Assembly: GCA_020433455.1 (NCBI GenBank) | Contig: JAGRCP010000042.1 | Coordinates: forward strand, 1-64,000 | Length of the DNA stretch: 64,000 nt | Reading direction: 5' to 3' | Source of the DNA: Caldilineaceae bacterium | Lineage (GTDB): Bacteria; Chloroflexota; Anaerolineae; Caldilineales; Caldilineaceae | Shown: positions 55,943-64,000 of the stretch, piece by piece | Layout: each line of letters starts with the position of its first letter | How positions within the stretch are numbered: the stretch's first letter is position 1 | Program-made: the position numbers and the translations under genes | Notes under the pieces: model-generated | Told to the model about the DNA's origin: nothing | Seen by the model: the letters and a program-made list of their open reading frames with translations, nothing else | The model's database searches: none

Positions 55943-56704
55943 TCACCGCTGCACGTCCAGCGTCCATGTCCGGTCGTCATGCAGCTGAAAATAGCGAATG
56001 GTGGCATCTTCAAAACAGGCCAACATGCGGCCCGAATGGAAAGGCTGCACAACGGTGTGCTGACAAAGGCGTTCCTCCCGGGGCACCGGCCCCAGTATGG
56101 CCTGCAGGTCCGCGTCCTCGCACCAGAGCTTGCCGAACCCTCGCCGGGGCAAGGGAGGCGAAGTCATTTCGCCGCCGTAGGGATTGCAAAGATATTCGGG
56201 CTGGCTTTCGTCCCATGTATCCTCATAGGTTGTCCAGACGCCGTCGGGCAAGAGGACGTAGATCAGGTCATCGCTGCTGAACCAGAGCATGAAGCGATCC
56301 GTCTCCGCGCTCTCGCCGAATTCGTTGATGGCCACCGGGCTGAAGTCAGCCGGAGCCGTGGGGCAGCCCATGACCTCCTCCAGATCGGGATAGCCGGCCA
56401 GGTCCAGGTCCGATTCAATTTCGCAGGCCGTGGTCTTGACGGCGTCCAATGCGCTGACCGCGCTTCCGCCTTCGGCAACAGACGGGTCGGCCGGCATGGG
56501 CGCGTCCGCGGCAGGATACGTTTCCGCGGCTTCCAGGGTAATGACGGGAATGCGGGTATCGGCCGTGGGCGTGACGACTACGCGAACGACAGCCGTGGGC
56601 GTGGCCGTCACAGCCGGAATCGTCTCCTCCTCAACCGCCGGGCTCCCTCCTCCGCAGGCGGCCGGCAGCAGCAGCATGATCGTGAACAGGCAGAGACGTA
56701 TCAT
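55943..56704 (-). CDS. Uncharacterised lipoprotein
   Basis: 253 residues. Signal peptide and lipobox LLPAAC (Cys at about 17), followed by a Thr/Val/Pro-rich linker (TATPTAVVRVVVTPTADTR) and a globular part with several Cys and Trp, such as DGVWTTYEDTWDES and YLCNPYGG. No family recognised. It may start at 56704 (preferred) or 56788. Confidence 0.65.
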   Translation of the reverse strand: MIRLCLFTIMLLLPAACGGGSPAVEEETIPAVTATPTAVVRVVVTPTADTRIPVITLEAAETYPAADAPMPADPSVAEGGSAVSALDAVKTTACEIESDLDLAGYPDLEEVMGCPTAPADFSPVAINEFGESAETDRFMLWFSSDDLIYVLLPDGVWTTYEDTWDESQPEYLCNPYGGEMTSPPLPRRGFGKLWCEDADLQAILGPVPREERLCQHTVVQPFHSGRMLACFEDATIRYFQLHDDRTWTLDVQR

Positions 56705-56831
56705 GCGCAGCGTATTCGTTTGGCGGAAGAAAATCAGAACTTGAGCAGGTTGCGACGTATTCAATAAATGCTTCCTTTTCTGAAACATGACAAGCGGTAC
56801 GTGACGGTTGGCGAATAGGCTCTCTCACGCA

Positions 56832-59201
56832 TTACTCTTTACTCTCGACCACAATCGGCCCCACCTCGATGGCGTAGTCCTGGGGACCGGCGCTAATGGG
56901 CAGGCGGAGGCCGCTTACGGGATCATAGAGGCCCACGTTGATGTGGTAGCGGTCCGGCGGCAGATCGTCGGGCAGTTCCAGCGCATAGTGATCGACGATG
57001 CGCTCGCCCGGCTGCCAGGTGCTGGTGGGGCGCAGCCACTGAACGGGCTGACCGTCACGCTGGGCCAACTTACTGTCGTTGGCGTTGAGCAGATGAACAA
57101 AGACGTGATAATCGTAATCGATGGCTTGCAGCGTGCGCCAATTCAGGGACAGGAGCACTTCTCCGCCCGGCTGGGCCCGGGGCGTTACCGCATAGCTCTC
57201 CAGCTGAAACCAGCCGTTTGCTTCCGTAACTCGCTCCTCGCCGGTCGGATTACCGAAAATTGTGGCAATACCGGTAACGGGCAGATCGTACGCCCTCCCC
57301 AGTACGTACAGGGCCAAACGGCGGCCGGCGGCTCCTGTGGGATTGGTTTCGCTGAGCAAATATTCCTCTTCGCGCAGGGTGCGTTCCCAGGCTGACTGGG
57401 CGGGCGGCAGATAATCAGGAATGAGCCAGAGACGCGTCTGCTCCCGCTGGAGACGCGCCAGCCATTCCCCATCCTGAGCGTCCATATCTTCGCGCTGGAA
57501 AAAGCCGTAAACGGGCAAATCCCCATGATAGGCGTTGGCGAATTGCTGGGTGCGGGCGGGGTCCAGGAGCACGACAGCGTCGCCCGGCTTTTCCTGCCCG
57601 GCAATGCGTCCGGCCGCGGCGCGTACTTCGGCGTCGCTCAGAAAAGGGAGATAGTAGGTGAGAATGGCCAGCCCGATGATAAAGAGCGCGCCGCCGTAGA
57701 TCCAGTTGCCGGGCGCGTTGCTTTCCTGCTCAGGATCGCGCAAGTTAAGCTGGCTACGCAAAACCACGATGCCGACAACCACTGCGGAGAGGGGCATGAG
57801 CAGCGCCAGCCAATTAACGCCGCCGCTCTGATAGCCGGCCCGCCACCAGGCCAGATGGATGTTGTCGGGCGTGAGATACGCCCATTGGCGCACCAGGGGC
57901 GAATAACGCCACTGCATGAAGGTTTCGGGCGCAAAAAGGGGCTCAACCGTGGCGGCAAGCCAATCCTGAACCAACCCGAAGGGCACAAGCATCCCCAGCC
58001 ACTGAACGCCCAGGGAGAGGGTAAGCAGCAGCGCCGCGCCCAGCTTGCCCGCTTTGCCCAGCCGCTCCTGCTGGAAGAGCGCGGTCCAGGCCGGCCCGGC
58101 GAGAAGGGCCAGAAAAGGCAATATGGGAACCAGAAAACGGGGTCCCCAACTGAAGCCGCCGTGCCACATGTACCACTTACCGTAGACGAGGATGTAGAGC
58201 CCGACAAGGGTCAAGGTCATCCAGAAAATACGCCGCTGATTGCGCCAGAACCAGACGCCCCCGGGAATGGCCAGGAGCAAAATCGGGCTGTACCAGAGCA
58301 AGCCGCGGCCGGGGGAAAGCAATTGGCCGAAGATACCAAAATACCAGGTCGCATCAAAGCGCTCGCTTTCGGCATAGCCGCTGGTAAAAATATTGCCGTA
58401 GCGGACAGCATTCCACCACAGGGAGAGCAGCCCGGCCAGGACAATGGGGATGAGGAAGCTGACAATGGGGCGCCAATCGTTGTCGAGCGCATAACGCAGG
58501 CCATCGCGCGTCAGCGTAAAGGGCCGGCCCTCGCGCACGGACCGGCGATGGAGGACCATGATGAGGCCGACAAGATAAATCGGCAGGGTCAGCAGATTGA
58601 TGACCCGGGCCAGATAGGCGATGCTCCAGGCCAATCCGCCCAGGAGTAGATAGCGCTTGCGTCCGGTTTGGCTATAGGCCAGGAGGCCATAGGCCGCGGC
58701 GAAGAGACCAAACGCACAAACCGGATCGCTGAAGAAAGTCTGGGTGTAGGGCCAGGCCATGGTGGCCAGGCCGTAGATGAGTGCGGCGCTTATGGCCGCG
58801 CGGCGACGCCAACCCAGGCGGGCGCCCGTGCGGTAGACCAGACTTCCCGTCCACGCGGTGAGCAGGGGATTGAGCAGAAGCGCGGCCTGGACCAGACCGA
58901 CAATCGCCCACTGTTTGGCCAGCCAGACCAGGGGCAGGGCCAATAGCGGCATGCCCAACCCCTTGCGGCTGTAAAGAGAGCCGTCCACGCCGTAGCTGCC
59001 CTGCTGCACGCCCATCCAAAGCAGTTGGTTGCTGTCGATGGCGCCTCGGCGCGCCATGCTCTCCACGGTGGCGAACATGGCCAACCCATCGCTACTCTGG
59101 ATTACGCCGGTGTAGGTAAAAAGATACCAGGCGAATAGAAAGCCAAAGAGAAGAAAGGCAATGCTGCGATTGGTTGGGCGGTGGCGGGTTGAATGATTCA
59201 C
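56832..59201 (-). CDS. Membrane glycosyltransferase-like protein (GT-C type)
   Basis: A 789-residue protein with ten to twelve membrane segments in residues 10-500 and a C-terminal extracytoplasmic beta domain. The first loop carries SSDGLAMFATVES, a likely acidic site, and it also has YGKWYMWHGGFSWGPRFLVP, a motif common in uncharacterised dolichol-phosphate-mannose-type transferases. The tail (about 660-780) resembles a carbohydrate-binding beta-sandwich. Same-strand neighbour of another such protein. Confidence 0.8.
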   Translation of the reverse strand: MNHSTRHRPTNRSIAFLLFGFLFAWYLFTYTGVIQSSDGLAMFATVESMARRGAIDSNQLLWMGVQQGSYGVDGSLYSRKGLGMPLLALPLVWLAKQWAIVGLVQAALLLNPLLTAWTGSLVYRTGARLGWRRRAAISAALIYGLATMAWPYTQTFFSDPVCAFGLFAAAYGLLAYSQTGRKRYLLLGGLAWSIAYLARVINLLTLPIYLVGLIMVLHRRSVREGRPFTLTRDGLRYALDNDWRPIVSFLIPIVLAGLLSLWWNAVRYGNIFTSGYAESERFDATWYFGIFGQLLSPGRGLLWYSPILLLAIPGGVWFWRNQRRIFWMTLTLVGLYILVYGKWYMWHGGFSWGPRFLVPILPFLALLAGPAWTALFQQERLGKAGKLGAALLLTLSLGVQWLGMLVPFGLVQDWLAATVEPLFAPETFMQWRYSPLVRQWAYLTPDNIHLAWWRAGYQSGGVNWLALLMPLSAVVVGIVVLRSQLNLRDPEQESNAPGNWIYGGALFIIGLAILTYYLPFLSDAEVRAAAGRIAGQEKPGDAVVLLDPARTQQFANAYHGDLPVYGFFQREDMDAQDGEWLARLQREQTRLWLIPDYLPPAQSAWERTLREEEYLLSETNPTGAAGRRLALYVLGRAYDLPVTGIATIFGNPTGEERVTEANGWFQLESYAVTPRAQPGGEVLLSLNWRTLQAIDYDYHVFVHLLNANDSKLAQRDGQPVQWLRPTSTWQPGERIVDHYALELPDDLPPDRYHINVGLYDPVSGLRLPISAGPQDYAIEVGPIVVESKE

Positions 59202-59217
59202 TGGTTGATAGAGGGAT

Positions 59218-59289
59218 TATGAGATTGGAGATGTATGAGATTGGAGATTGGGACGAGCCAATCTCTCAGTCTCCCAATCCCTCAATCTC
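59218..59289. repeat. AT-rich tandem and inverted repeat between two glycosyltransferase genes
   Basis: TATGAGATTGGAGAT occurs twice with a 16-base period (59218 and 59234). The second copy, extended to GAGATTGGGA, faces CTCCCAATCCCTCAATCTC (59271-59289) as an imperfect inverted repeat. It is much lower in GC than its surroundings. Confidence 0.6.
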
Positions 59290-59295
59290 TGATTT

Positions 59296-61458
59296 TTATT
59301 CCTGTTCAAGCGCAACGGGCAACGCAACATAATCTGACGGTTGACCGTCGGCCAGGATGAGCGTTTGTCGTCCGGCGTCATTATACAACCCGACGTAGAG
59401 TTCATAAGTTCCGCCGGGCGCGAGATCGGCGGAGGGGGTGAGCCGGTAGGCGTCGCGGATGACCGTGCCTGGCGTCCACGTGTCGGTAGGCGCAAGGCCG
59501 TTGACGGGCAAATTGTCCTGCTGCGCGAGCATTTTGCCTGCGGCGTCAAAAAGCTGGACGAAAACGGTGTAGCTCTCGGCTACAGGCCCATCGGCCTGCC
59601 AGTAGAGGACTACGTCCAGCCCATTCTTCTTGGCGTTCGTGTCCGCGGCCAGGAGGCGAATGGGACCGCTTGCCGCAGTCGCCAGGGGCGCGGCTTGATC
59701 CAGGCGCACGATCTGGCGCAGGAAGCATGCGCCCAGCGCCTGCTCCTCAAATTGATGGACGTCGGCGCGGGTGAAATAGCCTTGCTCGGCCAGGCTGGAC
59801 TCTTCTCCCTGGATCCACCAGACCGCGCGGCCGTCGCGCAGCAGGTCATCCAGCGTCCCGGCGACGACGTCGGCAGGCGGTTCGTCAACAGAACTGTAGC
59901 TGTCGATGACCCGCAGCGTATACGCTCGCCGCAGCCAGGGATAGAGGTCCTGCCACAGCGTCACGTCTTGCATGAGAATCGTCTGCGGCCCCTGATCCGT
60001 CCCGCGCAGGAATTCGATGGCGGGCGCGCAGGGATGCTCGGCCAGACGCCGGGCGCCATAGGCCTGGGCAGCCCGGGGCGTCATGATCACCCCGGCCACG
60101 AGGCCCGCGAGCATGGCGCCCCAGGCCAGATTGCGACTTGTTCGGCTCAGGCGGCGACCCGCGACCGGATTCGGCCAAATTTGCCCCAGAAATTCTCCGG
60201 CCAGGAGGATCAGCAAGAAGGTGCGCAGAATGACCGTACCGAACAGAATCCAATGCTCATCGGGCAGCATGGTCAGAAAAACTGTCGATTCAACGATGTT
60301 GATAAGGCTCAAGGCAATGGCCAGACAAGCGCCCCAGAACGTGGGCGTCAGGATGACCGTAAAGGCCAGAATCCAGATAAGGAACTGGGGGCTCCAGCCC
60401 TTGCTGTAGAGGAAAAGCCAGATAATGCTGACGCCGGTGAAGGCGATGGGTGTGCGTATGGCGCGCCAGTCATAGCGCCGGGTATAGAGCAAAAGATAGA
60501 GCCCGAGAAAAATCAGCGTCACCGCGGGCCACGGTACATTGCCCTGCCATTGGCGCGTCTCCAACCCGACCAGATTGCGCATGTCAACGGGCACCAGACC
60601 GTAGCCGTAGTAGCCGTCGATGAGGGCCCAGACGCTCTGCCAGGGCGCGCGCATGGCGTTGACCTGCAAGCTGCTCACGGCGAGTTCGGCGTTGCCGTGG
60701 GCCAGCCACAAACCCAGCCCCAGGGTAACGGCCAGGTAGATCAACACGTAGAGGGCCGGACGCAGGAGGTTGCCCGACGACTTGCGCTTGAACCATTCGT
60801 CCCGGGCCGCGGTCAGGCTAAGCCGGGCGCCCAAACGGCGCACGGCCACGGGCACGAGGAGCAGAGGCGTCAGCTTGATGAGCGTGCCCAGGGCCGCGGC
60901 GACGGCGCTGCCTGTCCAGCCCCACGGTCGTTCAATCAGCAACAGTTCCAGGCCCAGGAGCAGGAAGAAGAGTGGCATGGGCTCAAACCAGCCCAGCATG
61001 ACGTGGAGCGGCGCAAAGAGGAGCGCATAGATGGCCGCGCCCGCCAACCCCGGCGCGTCCCAGCCCACCCGTTCCCCATTTCTCGTTTCTGATTCCCCAT
61101 TCTCTAATCGCCCCCCCAGTCGATAGATGAGAATCAGGTTGCCGGCCTCAAAAACCAACAGCCAGAGGCCGAAGAGGAGATCGAAGAAGAAGCGGGGTTC
61201 GATCCACGGCGGGATGCGGGAAGCCAATTCATAAACCGGCAGCATAAGCGCGGGAAAGAGGGGCGGATATGCGGCCCACATGTCCACAAAGGGCACGTGG
61301 CCCATAGACGTCAACTGACCCCAGGCATAGTAGAAATCGAAGTCGGTGGCGTCCGAACGCAGCAAGATCAGGGCCATGACGCGCAGCGCGACAAAGAGCA
61401 GGAAGAGCAGAAGAAAGCCCTGGTGCCGACGATAAATTTCCTGAAGGCGCTGGCGCAT
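59296..61458 (-). CDS. Membrane glycosyltransferase-like protein (DUF2029/GT-C type)
   Basis: A 720-residue protein with about ten membrane segments and a C-terminal beta-rich domain like its neighbour's. Near the N-terminus are LLRSDATDFDFYYAWGQL and AYPPLFPALMLPVYE, resembling polyprenol-phosphate-mannose mannosyltransferases. Odd: residues about 118-129 (ENGESETRNGER) are encoded by an AT-rich repeat inserted in frame (61072-61106), in a loop. It is the most upstream gene of the minus-strand envelope run. Confidence 0.8.
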   Translation of the reverse strand: MRQRLQEIYRRHQGFLLLFLLFVALRVMALILLRSDATDFDFYYAWGQLTSMGHVPFVDMWAAYPPLFPALMLPVYELASRIPPWIEPRFFFDLLFGLWLLVFEAGNLILIYRLGGRLENGESETRNGERVGWDAPGLAGAAIYALLFAPLHVMLGWFEPMPLFFLLLGLELLLIERPWGWTGSAVAAALGTLIKLTPLLLVPVAVRRLGARLSLTAARDEWFKRKSSGNLLRPALYVLIYLAVTLGLGLWLAHGNAELAVSSLQVNAMRAPWQSVWALIDGYYGYGLVPVDMRNLVGLETRQWQGNVPWPAVTLIFLGLYLLLYTRRYDWRAIRTPIAFTGVSIIWLFLYSKGWSPQFLIWILAFTVILTPTFWGACLAIALSLINIVESTVFLTMLPDEHWILFGTVILRTFLLILLAGEFLGQIWPNPVAGRRLSRTSRNLAWGAMLAGLVAGVIMTPRAAQAYGARRLAEHPCAPAIEFLRGTDQGPQTILMQDVTLWQDLYPWLRRAYTLRVIDSYSSVDEPPADVVAGTLDDLLRDGRAVWWIQGEESSLAEQGYFTRADVHQFEEQALGACFLRQIVRLDQAAPLATAASGPIRLLAADTNAKKNGLDVVLYWQADGPVAESYTVFVQLFDAAGKMLAQQDNLPVNGLAPTDTWTPGTVIRDAYRLTPSADLAPGGTYELYVGLYNDAGRQTLILADGQPSDYVALPVALEQE
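61072..61106. repeat. AT-rich repeat inside a coding sequence
   Basis: TTCCCCATTTCTC and TTCCCCATTCTC flank GTTTCTGA, forming two near copies. It resembles intergenic AT-rich tracts at 59218 and 46410 and is translated in frame. Confidence 0.55.
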
Positions 61459-61502
61459 ACGCAGGCGTCCGCTGAATAGTAAAGGTGATAGACCTGAAGA
61501 CG

Positions 61503-61521
61503 ACGGCGCGCGGCGCGCCGT
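61503..61521. repeat. Perfect 9-bp palindrome in the divergent intergenic region
   Basis: ACGGCGCGC (61503-61511), one base, GCGCGCCGT (61513-61521), between the divergent glycosyltransferase (-) and secreted-protein (+) genes. Confidence 0.5.
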
Positions 61522-61633
61522 TCCGTCGGATAGCGGTTCATTCTAGCGGATGGGGAAAGGGTTGCCCAAAACGGGCGCGCGGGACGGGCATTTATGGGAC
61601 ATATGTCACCCTGCACGCAGGGCATCCAACCAT

Positions 61634-61662
61634 TTGCGTAGGCCAAGGTCTACGCTTACAAT
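61634..61662 (+). promoter_or_regulatory. Promoter for the large secreted protein
   Basis: TTGCGT (61634-61639), a 17-base spacer, TACAAT (61657-61662). Predicted start near 61669; GAGGAG (61693-61698) is 6 bases before the ATG at 61705. Confidence 0.6.
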
Positions 61663-61704
61663 AGGAAACGCTGCATAAATTCCCAATCCCACGAGGAGTA
61701 ATTC

Positions 61705-64000
61705 ATGACCCCCGACAGCAAAAGCCTGCATCGGTTCAACCTTCCGTCTCGGCAAGTTAGCCTGCGCAAAAGCCGAGCCATCGCCTTCCTGCTCATCTTC
61801 GCCATTCTTGTCCAGCCCCTGCTTACAGCCGCGCCTGCCGCTGCATCGGGGGGGGGGGGCGGATTTAGCGCGCCAAATTGACCCGGGTCCCGAGCCGGAT
61901 GCGCCGGGCACGCTGCCGCCTGCGCCGTTAGCAACCACGGTCTTGCGGGCAGGAACGGCGCCGCTGGTAGACGGCTTCATCGATTCTGTCTGGGAAGAAG
62001 TGGAAGCGATTCCCCTGACAGGCGAAAATGACGCGCCGGCCGAAAACTTGAGCGCAACCTTCCGCCTTCTGCATGACGATGCGACGTTTTTCCTGCTGGT
62101 TGAGGCGCAGGATGATATCCTGTCAGCCGGTGATGGCGCGGATCCGGCCACGGGCGATGCAGTCGAAATCCTGCTGGACGGCGATGCGAGCCGAGGCGAG
62201 CAATATGACGGCGTCGATGACCGGCGCCTCATTTTGCGTTGGAACGACGAGACTGTCTCGCTCGGAGCGGGCAGTGCGCCGCTGCCGCCAGGAATACTCT
62301 TTGCCGCGACCGAGACATCCGGCGGCTATTGGCTGGAGATTGCTTTGCCCCTGGCCGCACTCAATATTGCCCCGACGCCAGGCGCTACCTTCGGCTTTGA
62401 CCTGCGCGTCCATGATGATGACGGTAGCGGACGGACCCAAAGCCTGGGCTGGGCCGGCCACGATGAAGCCACGGCCGCACGCCCGGCAGCCTGGGGCATG
62501 GCGACCCTCAGCGATACGACCGTGACGCCGCCCGTGACGCCCACGCCGGAGCCGGTTACGCCGACGCCTTCACCGGACGAAGGCGCTATGCCCGTCAGCG
62601 CAGATCTATCCATCAGCACGCGCAAGGCGGTCTTGACGCCCAACAGCGCCACCCAATTGACCATCGAGGTTACCAGTGCCGGCGCCGAGCCCGTTACCGG
62701 CCTGATGCTGGATGTAACCCTCCCCCAAAATCTGCTGACCACGGCCGGTAATCAGGCGACTTCGTGGACGCTGCCGATATTGGAACCGGGGCAGACCGAA
62801 CAGATACGGGTCATCGTGAAGGCAACCAATGACCGCTCACTGCTGCCCGCGGCCGCGCGGCTGGAGGCCACGCTCCGCTACGGTGTTGAGCAGACGGTGA
62901 TTAACCAACGCGAATTCTATTTAGGCATCGTCGAACGGCGAGGCGGCCGGCCCGACCCCGCGCCTGTTACGACGCAGACCGATAACGGTACGGCGTTAGA
63001 GAATGAATATGAGGATGTGGGCATCATTATTCCTTCCGCCGCGGCCGCGGTGGGCGCAACCTTTGCCTACACGCCGGTTTACGATTGGCAGGATCCTGCT
63101 GCAGAAGCGACGGATGCAGGTGGGGAGATTACTGCCGCCTCGGCGGAAAATCAGGTAGGACGTTTTGTCGATGGAGTGCATCTTTTTAAAGAGTGGCGCC
63201 TTTATGCGAATCAGGAAAATGAATCCCTCCAACAGCTAACGAGTGAGATCGTGCTGGACGTGGATGTGACTTCCCTATTGGCCCAGGGCGTGAGCCCGGT
63301 TGCCTTGCGCATCTGGACGCGCCAGGCAGAGGGCGACGAGTGGCGAATGGTCCCCTCGGTTTACGATCCTGTGGAGGAGCATGTCCGCGCCAAAGTGGAT
63401 CATCTGACCGACTTCAGTCTGGGTGAGGGACTCATCAGTTCAGGAGAGGTTCTACCCAGCGTCAAGGCCTTTACGTCTGGAGAATTGACCGGTGCGGCCC
63501 AGGCATCCATCCCGATTGGGGCGCCGGCGGGACCAGGCGGACTGGGACCCAACCTCGCACTCTCCTATTCCAATCTGGGCATAGACGGCCAGCGCAATCG
63601 TTATGGAGCATGGAATACCAAATACTTTGAACCGCAACACAACGAAGGCAATCGCTATGTCAAACGAGAGCAGGAAAGCCCCGTGGGTACGGGCTGGTCT
63701 TTAAGCGGCGTCGGCTATATTGCCAACGCAAGCGGCAACTACACAAGTCCTGACCAGGAAAAGCGTTTTACCCTGGCCCTCAATGGCCAGAGCGTCACCA
63801 TTACCTGCGCCGAGCGCAACGGCAACGTTAACGGCCAGTGCGTGCGCTGGGGAACCGCTCCTGAGCTCTTTGCCAAGATTGAATGGAGCGGCGCCTCATC
63901 CGTCGGAGAGGATAATCAGCGCAGGGCGGACGACTTCGCCATGTGGACAATCACCACCGGCGATGGAACCGTCTATGAGTTTGGTGACTCCACCAACTTC
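61705..64000 (+). CDS. Large secreted CBM9- and RHS/YD-type protein, frameshifted at a G12 tract, 3' partial
   Basis: From ATG 61705 (GAGGAG 6 bases upstream) a signal peptide is encoded, with the hydrophobic IAFLLIFAILVQPLL, reaching a run of 12 Gs at 61848-61859; that frame stops at 61879-61881. With one G fewer the frame joins a reading frame open to the window end (over 2.1 kb). In it: a CBM9-like domain (LVDGFIDSVWEE, FRLLHDDATFFLLVE, WLEIALPL; about 61940-62510), a Thr/Pro linker, an immunoglobulin-like domain, then the N-terminal region of RHS/YD or SpvB-like proteins (ASIPIGAPAGPGGLGPNLAL, ESPVGTGWSLSG). Probably a polymorphic-toxin or adhesion-type exoprotein. Whether the shift is real phase variation or an assembly error cannot be told here. 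Confidence 0.8.
61848..61859 (+). repeat. Homopolymer run of 12 G
   Basis: Twelve consecutive G at 61848-61859, just after the signal-peptide coding region. Eleven would keep the downstream frame open; twelve gives a stop 7 codons later. Long G tracts are mutation hotspots by slipped-strand mispairing. Confidence 0.9.

Noticed and set aside
59218-59289. Terminator between the two large glycosyltransferase genes
   Set aside because: The T tract is on the plus-strand side only, while both genes are transcribed from the minus strand; better explained as a repeat.
59341-61092. 583-aa open frame antisense to the DUF2029-like gene
   Set aside because: Gln/Arg/Gly-rich translation without domains; the minus-strand membrane protein is clearly real.
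61656-62232. Minus-strand open frames over the secreted-protein gene
   Set aside because: Overlapped by the plus-strand frame with RBS, signal peptide and CBM9/RHS motifs.

Overview
The window reads as a chromosomal segment of a GC-rich bacterium, most likely a member of the Chloroflexota (Anaerolineae/Caldilineae-like). The reasons are inferential: a fused E1 dehydrogenase with a two-PSBD E2, a Ycf35/DUF2997 pair, a TrpB2-type tryptophan synthase, several large multi-spanning glycosyltransferase-like proteins, lipoproteins with LAAC-type lipoboxes, a SAM-I riboswitch with an intrinsic terminator, and short AT-rich dispersed repeats between genes. There are no rRNA genes, no CRISPR array and no recognisable insertion sequence. 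One tRNA-Leu(CAG) is present. Genes are packed in short operons on both strands.

Layout. 1-3.5 kb: sulfate assimilation (5'-truncated cysNC, then cysH, then a sugar-nucleotide epimerase-like gene). The first ~1.26 kb of cysNC has far higher third-position GC than everything after it. 3.5-5.8 kb: an ABC exporter repressed, by inference, by a TetR regulator with a 35-bp palindromic operator. 6-9.8 kb: glycerol kinase, VanZ-like protein, DUF1697, MsrB, and on the other strand DksA-like protein plus uracil phosphoribosyltransferase. 10.4-13 kb: serine hydrolase and RuvB. 13-18.4 kb (minus): glycolate oxidase glcDEF followed by a small-protein cluster (Ycf35/DUF1257, DUF2997, a 67-aa protein and a degenerate MBL-like protein). 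18.7-23.6 kb: secreted metalloprotease, Gfo/Idh/MocA oxidoreductase, DUF3224, APH-type kinase. 23.8-29.4 kb: DeoR regulator, HAD phosphatase, E2 and fused E1 of a 2-oxoacid dehydrogenase. 29.5-33.8 kb (minus): exported intradiol-dioxygenase-like lipoprotein and a sugar ABC importer without its ATPase. 34-38.3 kb: SAM-I riboswitch, aspartokinase, homoserine dehydrogenase and aspartate-semialdehyde dehydrogenase. 38.4-46.4 kb: an unrecognised protein, FtsH, a BY-kinase/LMW-phosphatase pair for exopolysaccharide control, TrpB2, SecG. 46.5-48.4 kb: peptide-type solute-binding protein and tRNA-Leu. 48.5-61.5 kb (minus): a membrane 4Fe-4S protein, lipoproteins, HEAT-repeat protein, VanW protein, thioesterase and three large membrane glycosyltransferase-like proteins, together an envelope cluster. 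61.7-64 kb: the start of a large secreted CBM9/RHS-type protein that runs off the window and is put out of frame by a run of 12 Gs.

The most notable points are the G12 tract that could switch the secreted RHS-like protein on and off (or is an assembly error), the composition break inside cysNC, a complete SAM-riboswitch terminator/antiterminator in front of the threonine/methionine pathway, the E3-less dehydrogenase operon under a DeoR regulator, the Ycf35 small-protein cluster, and a recurrent promoter form with an extended TGC-TATA(A/G)T -10 and mostly 18-bp spacers.
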